The notes: generated by a model not told the origin, from the sequence alone. Positions 38,180 through 45,639 are shown, counted from the first letter of the stretch. The stretch: 64,000 nucleotides of DNA from Paenibacillus pinihumi DSM 23905 = JCM 16419 (GCF_000422505.1 NZ_AULX01000023.1:1-64000); one strand, 5' to 3'. A program made the numbers and translations.

Positions 38180-38989
38180 CTACATATCGATTATGATTCC
38201 GTCTTTTGCCTGCGAGAACGAAAGTACCCGCTGAATATCGTTTACAAAACTACGTAATCCCTCAAGTGCGCTATGGTATTCCGCCGCCGACTCCTGATTG
38301 ATCGTACGGAACTCTATCTCGTAGTGGCGAAGGAAAGCGTACCTCTTTACGAAATCTCGCACGTCTGTTGAGAATAATGTTGCCGATCCGTCAACCTCCG
38401 TACTTGTGTCGATGCGATAAACGCCGTCATCCGGAGAAGGTCGGGCACGGAGTGCCTCTAATTCGGATTTGACTTCGCGTTCAGATTCCGTTACGGCTTC
38501 GATAGTGTCTCGTAAAACTTCGTAGTCAGATTCGGCCTTTTTACGAGCAGTTTGCTCCGCCTCTAGTTTCGCTAGGAGTTCGCGGTACTCCCGCAACGTC
38601 GTGATGTCGCCGGATAGGACGGCTGATTTCGCTAGCCGTTTAGATTCACTGTCCCCGGATGAGGGTTTCGCAATCTCGTACGTGAGGGATACGGGAAGGT
38701 CTTCGAGTAGTTCCTGTTGCTCGTCACATTTTGTTACAAGCACGTAACGGTGGATGAGTCTACTGGCTTGCATTCGGTTCATTCCTATGCTCAAAAGCCA
38801 TCGCTCAAAATAACCATCATATTGATTGTTTCCAGCTAGGGCCTCCTGCGCCTCTTTCAATTCTCGCCCAAGCTCCGTATACGCCTTGCCGACGATCTCA
38901 CGCATTTTCCGCTCTTTGCTACGGAGGAAGTCTGCGGTCTTTCCGTCGAGCTGTCCATAATCAAACGTTGTTATTTCCGTCGTTGTCAT
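38180..38989 (-). CDS. DUF3102-like protein with coiled coil
   Basis: 269 aa, ATG 38989 (AAAGGAGG, 12 nt). Residues 40-90 (GRELKEAQEALAGNNQYDGY; FERWLLSIGMNRMQASRLIH) match DUF3102, which includes a helix-turn-helix and is found on plasmids and phages near replication or partition genes. A long coiled coil follows (AKLEAEQTARKKAESDYEVL), then a C-terminal helical domain. Possibly a DNA-binding organiser near the right repeat module. Confidence 0.65.
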   Translation of the reverse strand: MTTTEITTFDYGQLDGKTADFLRSKERKMREIVGKAYTELGRELKEAQEALAGNNQYDGYFERWLLSIGMNRMQASRLIHRYVLVTKCDEQQELLEDLPVSLTYEIAKPSSGDSESKRLAKSAVLSGDITTLREYRELLAKLEAEQTARKKAESDYEVLRDTIEAVTESEREVKSELEALRARPSPDDGVYRIDTSTEVDGSATLFSTDVRDFVKRYAFLRHYEIEFRTINQESAAEYHSALEGLRSFVNDIQRVLSFSQAKDGIIIDM

Positions 38990-39092
38990 CCGTCTTCTTC
39001 GCCTCCTTTCTTCGGTTAATTAACGCAAGGGCTGCCTCCAACGCTATCCAACCTGCGATAAATACGAGAAACGAAATATCACCACTAGATAT
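38961..39092 (-). CDS. 43-aa membrane protein with probable ATA start
   Basis: The frame encodes one transmembrane helix (ISFLVFIAGWIALEAALALI) followed by RRKEAKK and an acidic tail. It has no ATG, GTG or TTG, but AAAGGAG is 9 nt before ATA 39092. The 3' part overlaps the DUF3102 gene by 29 bp. The topology supports coding; translation is unproven. Confidence 0.45.
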   Translation of the reverse strand: MSSGDISFLVFIAGWIALEAALALINRRKEAKKTDDNDGNNNV

Positions 39093-39125
39093 ATCAACAC
39101 GCTCCTTTACGATTTAGGTAATTCG

Positions 39126-39236
39126 TGGTAAAATTTAGGCAACTCCTAGTAGGTTGCATAGATTAGCGGGAACTTCCCGGTTTTGTGGACGGGCTTGCCC
39201 ACGGCAAAACCTTGCCCTTCCGAAAGGAGGCGGTAG
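39126..39236 (+). ncRNA. structured 5' leader of a 37-aa peptide gene
   Basis: After a rightward extended -10 (TGGTAAAAT, 39126-39134) three hairpins follow: GCAAC/GTTGC (39139-39157), CGGGAA/TTCCCG (39167-39179) and a long stem GGTTTTG-TGG/CCA-CAAAACC (39179-39211, CGGGC/GCCC inside). CCTT at 39217 can pair with the SD AAGGAGG. The design resembles a regulated toxin or peptide mRNA leader. Confidence 0.45.
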
Positions 39237-39237
39237 C

Positions 39238-39351
39238 ATGACCATAGCGCTGCGTGCCACACGGGATGAAATATCCCTAACGTTGACGCTCAGTCCTGTG
39301 CTAGTGCGATCCCTTATCGTGCTGGCCGTGCGAATCCACTTTAAGTGGTAA
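39238..39351 (+). CDS. 37-aa hydrophobic peptide
   Basis: ATG 39238 with an optimal SD AAAGGAGG 7-8 nt upstream. The product has a polar N-terminus (ALRATRDEISLTLTLS) and a hydrophobic helix (PVLVRSLIVLAVRIHF). Size, hydrophobicity and structured leader fit a type I toxin, holin-like or signalling peptide, but I recognise no family. It reads against the leftward operons. Confidence 0.5.
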   Translation: MTIALRATRDEISLTLTLSPVLVRSLIVLAVRIHFKW

Positions 39352-39576
39352 GCATGTATCGCGAGGGGCGGACAAGGCCGAGGGAACACCACTTCCCTCT
39401 ACGCCAAATCCGTAAATTCTCCGTAACCACCTCCGAGTTTAATTTCGTGTAAATCCGTAAGTAAGGTACTTTACCTACGATTCCTTTAAAGGCTAGTGAT
39501 TCGGTTTTGTTTATAATAGTCGCGAAGTAAGGCGATTTTCCTTACTGAGCTAAGGTTTTCAATCTCGGTATTATTT
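39352..39576. other. non-coding stretch with hairpin matching the left module
   Basis: No gene seen. AGTAAGG/CCTTACT hairpin (39526-39546, T-rich loop) is followed by GAGCTAAGG, and GTAAGGTACTTTACCTAC (39466-39483) is another near-palindrome. The hairpin and GAGCTA stretch parallel 97-129 at the left end. Confidence 0.45.
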
Positions 39577-39621
39577 AATGGTTCTCGTTATAATGGCTCT
39601 TGTTATTATGGTTCTAGTTAG
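39577..39621. repeat. three tandem 15-bp repeats (array A, right)
   Basis: AATGGTTCTCGTTAT, AATGGCTCTTGTTAT and TATGGTTCTAGTTAG follow each other without gaps. They lie beyond the 3' end of the winged-helix gene at 39683-40027, in the same arrangement as array A at 173-214. Confidence 0.8.
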
Positions 39622-39668
39622 TGTGACGTCCGCCGTGTGACGTTTGCCGTGTGATATCCGCGTCACAC
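39621..39668. repeat. three 14-bp GTGTGAC repeats (array B, right)
   Basis: GTGTGACGTCCGCC, GTGTGACGTTTGCC, then GTGTGATATCCGCG closing with TCACAC to form an inverted repeat (649-668 within 39,6xx). Together with array A this mirrors the left-end module. Likely iterons or operators of the adjacent winged-helix protein. Confidence 0.8.
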
Positions 39669-39682
39669 GGTTATTTGCCGTA

Positions 39683-40027
39683 TCAAAATATTGATACCAC
39701 AGCGTCAGTCCTCACCGTATACACCACGTTTGCCCAATGCTGCTTATCCGTCCGTTTCTGTTTCTCCGCGGTCACCAGCGGCTCGCCCCGCCATCTGTAC
39801 GAAAGCAGCGCTTTGACCCGCCTATTTGCCGTTTCCCGCGCTACGGACAGCCCTTCCGCTATCGCCCACTGTGTCGGGTAGCAGCGGCCTGTATGGTCCA
39901 TATACGAGGCGATAACTAGCAACGTTTGTAACCGGTCGGCCCCGAGGTCGGCGATAAGACCGGATCGGATGGCATCGGTGTAGAAACGGAGGAAGATACG
40001 GGATGAATCCGATTGCGGCGCGGTCAT
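39683..40027 (-). CDS. winged-helix initiator-like protein
   Basis: 114 aa from ATG 40027. The GGAGG SD first meets a two-codon ORF (ATG TCA TGA) whose stop overlaps this ATG, so reinitiation may limit its synthesis. Residues 35-95 are a winged helix: LQTLLVIASYMDHTGRCYPT, QWAIAEGLSVARETANRRVK (recognition) and a wing with RGEPLVTAEKQK. It resembles HTH_36-type initiators or repressors. The two repeat arrays just 3' of the gene are probable sites. It is driven from the shared element at 40092-40140. Confidence 0.65.
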   Translation of the reverse strand: MTAPQSDSSRIFLRFYTDAIRSGLIADLGADRLQTLLVIASYMDHTGRCYPTQWAIAEGLSVARETANRRVKALLSYRWRGEPLVTAEKQKRTDKQHWANVVYTVRTDAVVSIF

Positions 40028-40091
40028 GACATTTGATTACGCCTCCTTTCGGGAATAACGGGCTTTTCCTTGTGTTTTTGCGGCTATATCT

Positions 40092-40140
40092 GTTAATACG
40101 ACGCTTGTAGCATGGTTCGCACACTTTTCCGTAAATTTAT
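40092..40140 (-). promoter_or_regulatory. shared bipartite element, copy 2
   Basis: Read leftwards: ATAAATTTACGGAAAA, GTGTGCGAA (40124-40116), 15 unconserved bases, CGTATTAA (40100-40093), GTTAATACGAC on the other strand being identical in both copies. Same orientation and gap as 27413-27461. Probable promoter or operator for the winged-helix gene. Confidence 0.6.
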
Positions 40141-40308
40141 TTGAAATTGGCGGGAAATTAGCGACAGGAGGCTCCTGGAGGGGTTAACGTAGGGGAAACG
40201 GGTTGGATGCGTAAATTGACGGTGCTGGACGGGTTAAAACGTGATTACGTATAGTAGCGATTGGCGAAAAGTGGTAAAATAGAGGAAAACGTAGAAGGGG
40301 TCATGAGT

Positions 40309-40689
40309 ATGAAGACGTGTCCTTATTGCGCGGAGGAGATACAAGACGCGGCAATAAAATGTAAACACTGTGGAAGTATGCTAGAGGGTAGTGACACTCA
40401 GGTTAAACCACATGTAGATACAATTAATACAAGTAAGCCTGAATTAGATATAACGTCAATGGGGTTAGGTTTGTTCCTACTCGCGGCGAGTGTGTTCTTA
40501 CTATTTTTATTTCCGATCGGAGCTATTTTTGGAATCATTTTCAGTTTAATTCTATTTGCAGCAAGTTTCTCCACAGGTAAGAAAGTTCCGTGCCCAAACT
40601 GTTCTCACGATGTTGTCGTAGTAAGAGGTGCTGTAAATGTAAAGTGTCGCCGTTGCCTCAACAGGTACCCTATTACGTATACAAAATAA
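40309..40689 (+). CDS. zinc-ribbon membrane protein, candidate lysogenic gene
   Basis: 126 aa; ATG 40309 is preferred (AAGGGG, 8 nt), ATG 40303 also possible. An N-terminal double CxxC ribbon (CPYCAEEIQDAAIKCKHCG) is followed by a linker, two transmembrane helices (GLFLLAASVFLLFLFPIGAI; FGIIFSLILFAASF) and a C-terminal ribbon (CPNC...CRRC). A rightward extended -10 promoter (TGGTAAAAT, 40272-40280) precedes it and a strong terminator follows. Isolated, opposite in strand and next to the integrase: typical of a gene expressed in the lysogen. Confidence 0.7.
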   Translation: MKTCPYCAEEIQDAAIKCKHCGSMLEGSDTQVKPHVDTINTSKPELDITSMGLGLFLLAASVFLLFLFPIGAIFGIIFSLILFAASFSTGKKVPCPNCSHDVVVVRGAVNVKCRRCLNRYPITYTK

Positions 40690-40691
40690 GA

Positions 40692-40759
40692 AAAGCCCCG
40701 CACAGCTACCGTTGACTGCCCGGTTTAATCCGGATCGTGACGGTAGTGTACGGGGCTTT
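40692..40759. terminator. large bidirectional terminator
   Basis: AAAGCCCCG/CGGGGCTTT outer stem with an inner CTACCGT/ACGGTAG pair. It separates the rightward zinc-ribbon gene from the convergent integrase gene. Confidence 0.85.
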
Positions 40760-40768
40760 GGTTAGATA

Positions 40769-41800
40769 TTAGTGGCGTTTTGCACCACGAACTAAACTAT
40801 TTACAGGCGTAAAATTATCGTGACTTGCCCGCATCTCTTTTGTATCCATTTGAATATACCTACGCAATGTTCGAATATCCTTCCATCCACCGAGCTTTTG
40901 TAATGTAAATGGATCGCAGCCATTCAATATCATGTTCTTTGCCCAAGTATGCCTATACACGTGTGCCGTATTTTTCTTCTCAACAACTCCAGCCCTCTCA
41001 GCATGGTGTTTCAATCGTTTGTTGAAGTGGTTAGCTTTTATTGGCTCTCCGTTTACGGACAAGAATAGTTTGTCTACAGTAAAGTGTTGTTTATTCTCAC
41101 CAATTAACTGTAGTAACAGCTTGACCGAGTGTGAGGATATAGGGACAAGTCTCGGCTTCCGGTTCTTGTTCCGTTCGCCCGGTAATTCGATGAACCGAGA
41201 TTGAAAATCGACGTCGCTCGGACGTAGACTTAATAATTCGGAAATACGTAATCCAGAATCGAGCAGCAGGACGATTGCAACATAATCACGAAAGCCAACG
41301 AAGTCTCTTTGATTGGGCTGTGCTAATATCGATTTAACTTCGTCGTCCGTTAAGCAATTCGTTAAATCCACATCTTGGCGTAAGAGTTTTACGCCAGCAA
41401 TCGGATTCTCTCCAATCAATCCGTCCCGTTCAAGTTGGTTGAAAACCGCCTTGAGAACCCGGAGCCGAATGTTAACTGTTGTGTCAGACAGCCCCACACC
41501 GTGATCCTTTTTATTATTGTACTTGTGATTCTCGTATCTTCGCGCTTCGTATTTCATCCATGCAATGTGATCACGGAATATTGCCGGAGAGAGTTCGTGA
41601 ACCATTGTGATATTTGGATGAAATTTACGTAACCAGTCCGTGAAATAAATAAAGTCCTTGACATAATCATTAATCGTACGTTCACGAAGCCCCTCAGCCT
41701 TTTTCGTGGCAACAACCATATCTAACGCTTCTTGTAGCGTTAATTCCGGAAAATCAATTCGGGTAATTTGAATCTTCCTCTTACGTTTTGCTAAAGCCAA
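40769..41800 (-). CDS. int: tyrosine recombinase (phage integrase)
   Basis: 343 aa, TTG 41800 with GGAGG 8 nt upstream. The SAM-like N-terminal domain covers residues 20-140. The catalytic domain shows Arg in LLDSGLRISELLSLRPSDVD, the Lys beta-hairpin, His-x-x-Arg in HVYRHTWAKNMIL, the GGW motif in LQKLGGWKD and the nucleophile Tyr in TLRRYIQMD. It catalyses integration and, with an excisionase, excision. It is the last phage gene before the erpA-like host gene. Its SD is part of a 46-bp hairpin (41806-41851). Confidence 0.95.
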   Translation of the reverse strand: MALAKRKRKIQITRIDFPELTLQEALDMVVATKKAEGLRERTINDYVKDFIYFTDWLRKFHPNITMVHELSPAIFRDHIAWMKYEARRYENHKYNNKKDHGVGLSDTTVNIRLRVLKAVFNQLERDGLIGENPIAGVKLLRQDVDLTNCLTDDEVKSILAQPNQRDFVGFRDYVAIVLLLDSGLRISELLSLRPSDVDFQSRFIELPGERNKNRKPRLVPISSHSVKLLLQLIGENKQHFTVDKLFLSVNGEPIKANHFNKRLKHHAERAGVVEKKNTAHVYRHTWAKNMILNGCDPFTLQKLGGWKDIRTLRRYIQMDTKEMRASHDNFTPVNSLVRGAKRH

Positions 41801-41805
41801 ATAAA

Positions 41806-41851
41806 ACGCCTCCTAACGGTTATCTGTACGAGACAGATCGTTAAGAGGCGT
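41806..41851 (-). terminator. hairpin that pairs the integrase SD and can terminate transcription
   Basis: ACGCCTC-TTAACG pairs with CGTTA-GGAGGCGT around an inner ATCTGT/ACAGAT stem. Read leftwards it is followed by TTTTATTT and then the integrase TTG. The 3' arm contains the SD. RNA arriving from erpA would fold it, ending transcription or hiding the SD. Confidence 0.7.
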
Positions 41852-41873
41852 AATTAGCAACCCATAAACGGAC

Positions 41874-42031
41874 ATTTAGGGATTGTTATTATACATTTTC
41901 GGGATTGATAACGCTCAAAAATCCGTTGTAATTATCAACCCTACACCGTCAATGCCAACGTTAAGCAATCCGATATAAATCACCGTGAAAACCACCGTTG
42001 AAAATCCCGAAATCCCTTGCGGTGACTGGAA
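41874..42031. other. probable attachment-site region with integrase arm-type repeats
   Basis: Related repeats AGGGATTGTTATTA (41878-41891), CGGGATTGATAACG (41900-41913) and, inverted, AGGGTTGATAAT (41942-41931) look like arm sites. AAATCCCGAAATCCC at 42002-42016 may add more. The crossover core is probably near the 3' end of erpA (about 42,015-42,060), but the other prophage end is not in the window, so it cannot be defined. Confidence 0.45.
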
Positions 42032-42394
42032 TCAGCACTCGCCCGCTTCGCTCGGTTTGCCCGCATCGGTAGCTGTTCTGAAGCTGGAGCCGCAGCCGCA
42101 GGTAGCGGTTGCGTTCGGATTCTCGATTGTGAATCCTCCGCCCATTGCCGATTCCTTGAAATCAATCTGCAAGCCGTTCAGATATTTCAGGCTATCTTCA
42201 TCCACGACCACCTTCAGGCCTTCAATGGACAGTTCTTTATCATTATCGTGCTGCTCGTCATCGAATCCCATTCCATAGGAAAATCCGGAGCAGCCGCCTT
42301 CTTTTACACCAACACGCAGAAACAGACCTGGCGTTTCTTCCTCCAGCAGCATATCTTTAATTCTTGCTGTTGCAGCTGAGCTGATTTCAATCAT
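42032..42394 (-). CDS. erpA: HesB/IscA-type iron-sulfur carrier (ErpA/YutM-like)
   Basis: 120 aa, ATG 42394 (AGGAGGG). EGGCSGFSYGMGFDD holds the first ligand Cys and CGCGSSF the C-terminal Cys pair, the A-type carrier signature. It passes iron-sulfur clusters to apoproteins. The tail after SSFRTATDAGKP may have been reconstituted by phage integration, since the phage ends about 180 bp downstream. It is the first clear host gene, near yutJ, yuzB and yutI homologues as in Bacillus. Confidence 0.9.
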   Translation of the reverse strand: MIEISSAATARIKDMLLEEETPGLFLRVGVKEGGCSGFSYGMGFDDEQHDNDKELSIEGLKVVVDEDSLKYLNGLQIDFKESAMGGGFTIENPNATATCGCGSSFRTATDAGKPSEAGEC

Positions 42395-42492
42395 GGATAT
42401 CCCTCCTGACCTGACTGTCTTACCCCTTTAGTATACTGCACATTTAAATTTCTCTCAACCATTCCAAATGACACCGGTTCAGCACTTTCCTG

Positions 42493-42521
42493 TTGCCGCT
42501 GCTTGACAAGGGGTTTATAAT
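42493..42521 (+). promoter_or_regulatory. promoter upstream of mqnE
   Basis: TTGCCG (42493-42498), 17 bp, TATAAT (42516-42521), giving a leader of about 140 nt before the ATG. Confidence 0.6.
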
Positions 42522-42668
42522 GGGGACAGTTAACACTTTAAAGTATCGCTTGTTACTTTTTTCACAAACCGCATTCCTGCCTGTCATCAGGTGGAAATCG
42601 CGGTCTTGTTGCTTTGGCTCTAAAAGGTTTATTATTGAAATGAGAGGTAATTGAAGGAGGTTTCGGTC

Positions 42669-43772
42669 ATGAACATCGTCTTGACTACACCAGAGAAACG
42701 ATTTCAGGAGATTACCGAGAAAGTTCGTCATGGCGAGCGCCTGTCTTTAGAGGACGGTATATTTTTGTACCAAACCGATGATTTATTGACTGTCGGTCAG
42801 CTGGCCAATGAGGTCAATCTTCGCAAGAATGGCAAAAAGGTTTATTTTATAGAAAACATGAGCCTGTATTTTACCAATGTCTGTGAATCGCACTGTGCGT
42901 TTTGCAATTTCCGCAAAGATCAGGGAGATGAAGGTGCCTATACCTTGAGCGGTCCTGAGATGATTGAATATGTAGAGAAGCACTTCCACCCTGGCGTTCG
43001 TGAGTTCCACATTGTCGGCGGGCACAATCAGCATGTCCCGTTTCAATACTACGTAGACTCGCTCAAAGCGCTCAAGGAGCGTTTTCCTGAGGTAACCCTG
43101 AAGGCCTATACGGCGGCAGAGATTGATTTCTTCTCCAGAATTAGCGGCCTCAGCTACAAGGAAGTGCTGGAAGAACTGATTAAGGCCGGGCTCGGCACGC
43201 TCACAGGCGGTGGCGCGGAGATTCTATCCGATCAGTACCGTAAAAAAATGCGCGTGGACAAGGCCGATGTAAGCGAGTATTTGCAGGTTCACCGCACCGC
43301 TCATGAGCTTGGGCTGCGCACGCATACAACGATGCTGTACGGCTCCATTGAAACGCATCAGCAGCGCATTGAGCATATGATGCACATCCGCGAGCTGCAG
43401 GATGAAACAAATGGCTTTATGGTATTCATCCCGCTTTCCATGCAGCCAATCAATCCGAAAGCAGGCATCAGACGCCGCAACTCGGCTTTTGAAGACTTGA
43501 AGACCATCGCGATCAGCCGCTTGATGCTGGATAACATTCAACATATCAAAGCTTACTTCATCAATATCGGTACGCAGCTTACCCAGGTTTCCCTTGCTAT
43601 GGGAGCCAGCGACGTGCATGGAACGATTGTCAAAGAGCGCATCAGCCATGCGGCAGGCGCCCTTACTCCGGCAGGGATTACCCGTGAGGATCTGATCTGG
43701 CTCGTCAAGGGTGCCGGACGGATACCGATCGAGCGCGATACCTTTTATAATGAAGTGAAAGTGTACGAGTAA
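42669..43772 (+). CDS. mqnE: aminofutalosine synthase MqnE
   Basis: 367 aa, ATG 42669 (GGAGG, 8 nt). A radical-SAM enzyme: the cluster motif is CESHCAFC (about residue 71) after YFIENMSLYFTNV. Conserved stretches VREFHIVGGHNQHVPFQYY, LKAYTAAEIDFFSRISGLSY, LGTLTGGGAEIL and RTHTTMLYGSIETHQQRIEH match MqnE more than MqnC. It joins 3-[(1-carboxyvinyl)oxy]benzoate to SAM in the futalosine route to menaquinone. Confidence 0.88.
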   Translation: MNIVLTTPEKRFQEITEKVRHGERLSLEDGIFLYQTDDLLTVGQLANEVNLRKNGKKVYFIENMSLYFTNVCESHCAFCNFRKDQGDEGAYTLSGPEMIEYVEKHFHPGVREFHIVGGHNQHVPFQYYVDSLKALKERFPEVTLKAYTAAEIDFFSRISGLSYKEVLEELIKAGLGTLTGGGAEILSDQYRKKMRVDKADVSEYLQVHRTAHELGLRTHTTMLYGSIETHQQRIEHMMHIRELQDETNGFMVFIPLSMQPINPKAGIRRRNSAFEDLKTIAISRLMLDNIQHIKAYFINIGTQLTQVSLAMGASDVHGTIVKERISHAAGALTPAGITREDLIWLVKGAGRIPIERDTFYNEVKVYE

Positions 43773-43852
43773 ATCAGCACATACTAATGCAGAACTGGCC
43801 GGAAGTCATGGAAGTAATTCAGTAAAGCCAAACAGATAAGGTTGGGATACAC

Positions 43853-44914
43853 ATGAAACGGTTTGTAATTTTAGGAGGCGGCTACGGCGGGCTGACGCTC
43901 GTCCAAAGCTTGCTTGAAGATACGATTCCAGACGATGTGACAATTACCTTAATTGACAGGATGCCTTTTCAAGGACTGAAGACAGAGTATTATGCATTAG
44001 CAGCGGGAACAGCCTCTGACATGGAGCTTAGAGTGCAGTTCCCGACTGACCCTCGCCTGAAGCTTGCTTTCGGGGAAGTCACCGGCGTTGATTTTAATAC
44101 CCGTACCGTCCAGATGGAAGGCCAAGACCCGATTGAGTATGACGGGCTCGCCATTGCTCTGGGCTGTACGGACCGTTATCACGGTATTGAAGGGGCGGAG
44201 CAATTTTCCACCTCTATTCAGACATTCTCAGCCACGCGTGAGACGTACCGCCAGCTGTGCGATGTGAAGCCTTACGGGCAAGTCACGATCGTCGGCGGCG
44301 GGCTGAGCGGTGTCGAGGTCGCTGCAGAGCTTAGGGAGAGCCGGCCGGATCTGAATATCCGCATTCTGGACCGCGGCAACAATATCTTGTCCGCCTTCCC
44401 GACAAAACTCCAGCAATATGTAGCCTCCTGGTTCTACAATCACCATGTAGAAATGTGCGGCCATGTCTCCTTGACGAAGCTGGAGCAAGGCGTTTTGTAC
44501 AACCAGGACAAAACCATTGAGACCGACGTTACGGTATGGACAGCCGGTATTCAGCCGGTGTCTATTGTTCAGCAAATGGATTTGCCGAAGGATTCGCAAG
44601 GCCGGCTGATTATTAATGAACTGCACCAAATTCCCGAGCACCCGGAGGTATTCGTTGTCGGGGATTGTGCAAGTCTGCCCTACTCCCCAAGCGCCCAAGC
44701 CGCCGAAGCTCAAGGCAAGCAGATCGCCGAAGTTGTACATGCCATCTGGCATAACAAAGAGTGCAAGCTCGGCGATATCAAGCTTAAAGGCGTCCTGGGA
44801 TCTCTGGGCAAAAAATCAGGCTTTGGCATGATGGGCAAGCGGGCCATTATCGGCTACGTGCCGCGTGTATTGAAAAGCGGTGTGCTTTGGATGTCGAAGC
44901 ATCACCTCGGTTAA
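43853..44914 (+). CDS. yutJ: type II NADH dehydrogenase-like FAD oxidoreductase (YutJ-like)
   Basis: 353 aa, ATG 43853. FAD-binding GGGYGGLTLVQSLL at the N-terminus, NAD-binding VTIVGGGLSGVEVAAEL (about residue 145), and VFVVGDCAS near 275, the second FAD motif. A C-terminal segment GFGMMGKRAIIGYVPRVL may attach to the membrane. It probably feeds electrons from NADH to menaquinone, made with MqnE encoded just upstream. Confidence 0.85.
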   Translation: MKRFVILGGGYGGLTLVQSLLEDTIPDDVTITLIDRMPFQGLKTEYYALAAGTASDMELRVQFPTDPRLKLAFGEVTGVDFNTRTVQMEGQDPIEYDGLAIALGCTDRYHGIEGAEQFSTSIQTFSATRETYRQLCDVKPYGQVTIVGGGLSGVEVAAELRESRPDLNIRILDRGNNILSAFPTKLQQYVASWFYNHHVEMCGHVSLTKLEQGVLYNQDKTIETDVTVWTAGIQPVSIVQQMDLPKDSQGRLIINELHQIPEHPEVFVVGDCASLPYSPSAQAAEAQGKQIAEVVHAIWHNKECKLGDIKLKGVLGSLGKKSGFGMMGKRAIIGYVPRVLKSGVLWMSKHHLG

Positions 44915-44916
44915 GA

Positions 44917-45189
44917 TTACATGTCATCAAGCAGCTTGTCCAATGCTTCCTGGTCGTCCTTCTGGCGTTTGAGTGCCGCAAGAATTCGGTCGTACAGCTC
45001 TTCGACTTTCTCGGCAGCTACAATCTCGCCTTCGACCAGAGCATAAGGTGAAAGGTAACATTCGCCGCAGTTGCCCAGACAGCCGTATTCGTCAACTTCA
45101 AACTCCGGGTTCTCTTCAAGCTTCTCCATAACCCGGAAAGTGCCATGGTGCATGTTGCTGGCACAGAATTCAATCATTGGTTTAATCAT
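44917..45189 (-). CDS. yuzB: YuzB family protein (DUF1450)
   Basis: 90 aa; ATG 45189 chosen (AGGTGA SD). EFCASNMHHGTFRVMEKLEE and DEYGCLGNCGECYLSPYALV carry the conserved Cys residues of the family. Conserved in Bacillus next to yutI and yutJ. Biochemical role not established. Confidence 0.85.
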   Translation of the reverse strand: MIKPMIEFCASNMHHGTFRVMEKLEENPEFEVDEYGCLGNCGECYLSPYALVEGEIVAAEKVEELYDRILAALKRQKDDQEALDKLLDDM

Positions 45190-45268
45190 ATTGTCACCTA
45201 ACCTTGTTAGCTCCATTTTCATTTTACTTACTTTATATTATAATATAGAAAGAAAGGAGTGAATGGCA

Positions 45269-45514
45269 ATGAGCGAAAACGCACAAAGCGCAATTTATGA
45301 TGAAGTATTGGACGTTCTCGACAAGCTGCGCCCGTTCCTGCAACGTGACGGCGGCGACGTTGAACTGGTTGATGTAGAGGATGGCATCGTGAAGCTGAAG
45401 CTGGTTGGCGCATGCGGCAGCTGCCCAAGCTCAACGATCACTTTGAAAGCCGGTATTGAACGTGCCCTTGTAGAAGAAGTAGAGGGCATTCAAGAGGTCG
45501 TTCAAGTATTCTAA
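45269..45514 (+). CDS. yutI: NifU-like iron-sulfur scaffold (YutI-like)
   Basis: 81 aa; ATG 45269 fits the SD AAAGGAG (9 nt), ATG 45263 is closer. [20 protein letters not shown] and [18 protein letters not shown], with the CxxC ligands, define the NifU C-terminal domain. Divergent from yuzB across an AT-rich promoter region. It works in iron-sulfur assembly with the ErpA-like protein. Confidence 0.92.
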   Translation: MSENAQSAIYDEVLDVLDKLRPFLQRDGGDVELVDVEDGIVKLKLVGACGSCPSSTITLKAGIERALVEEVEGIQEVVQVF

Positions 45515-45558
45515 GACATGTATGAATCCGTTATGCGGCTCACATGCTCATCTTAAGC

Positions 45559-45617
45559 AAAGAGTCTGGCCCGCAACAACGCCTTTATCCGGCGATGCTG
45601 CTGACAGACTCTTTTTT
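45559..45617 (+). terminator. terminator of yutI
   Basis: AAGAGTCTG/CAGACTCTT stem (45560-45568, 45605-45613) with a long loop and T6. Confidence 0.8.
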
Positions 45618-45639
45618 GCGCCCTCTATTCAGCTTGATC

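Noticed and set aside
39135-39392. 85-aa leftward frame opposite the 37-aa peptide
   Set aside because: No SD and Pro/Arg-rich shadow composition; the rightward ORF has an optimal SD.
39577-39668. Possible CRISPR array
   Set aside because: Repeats are 14-15 bp, contiguous and without spacers; they are iteron-like.
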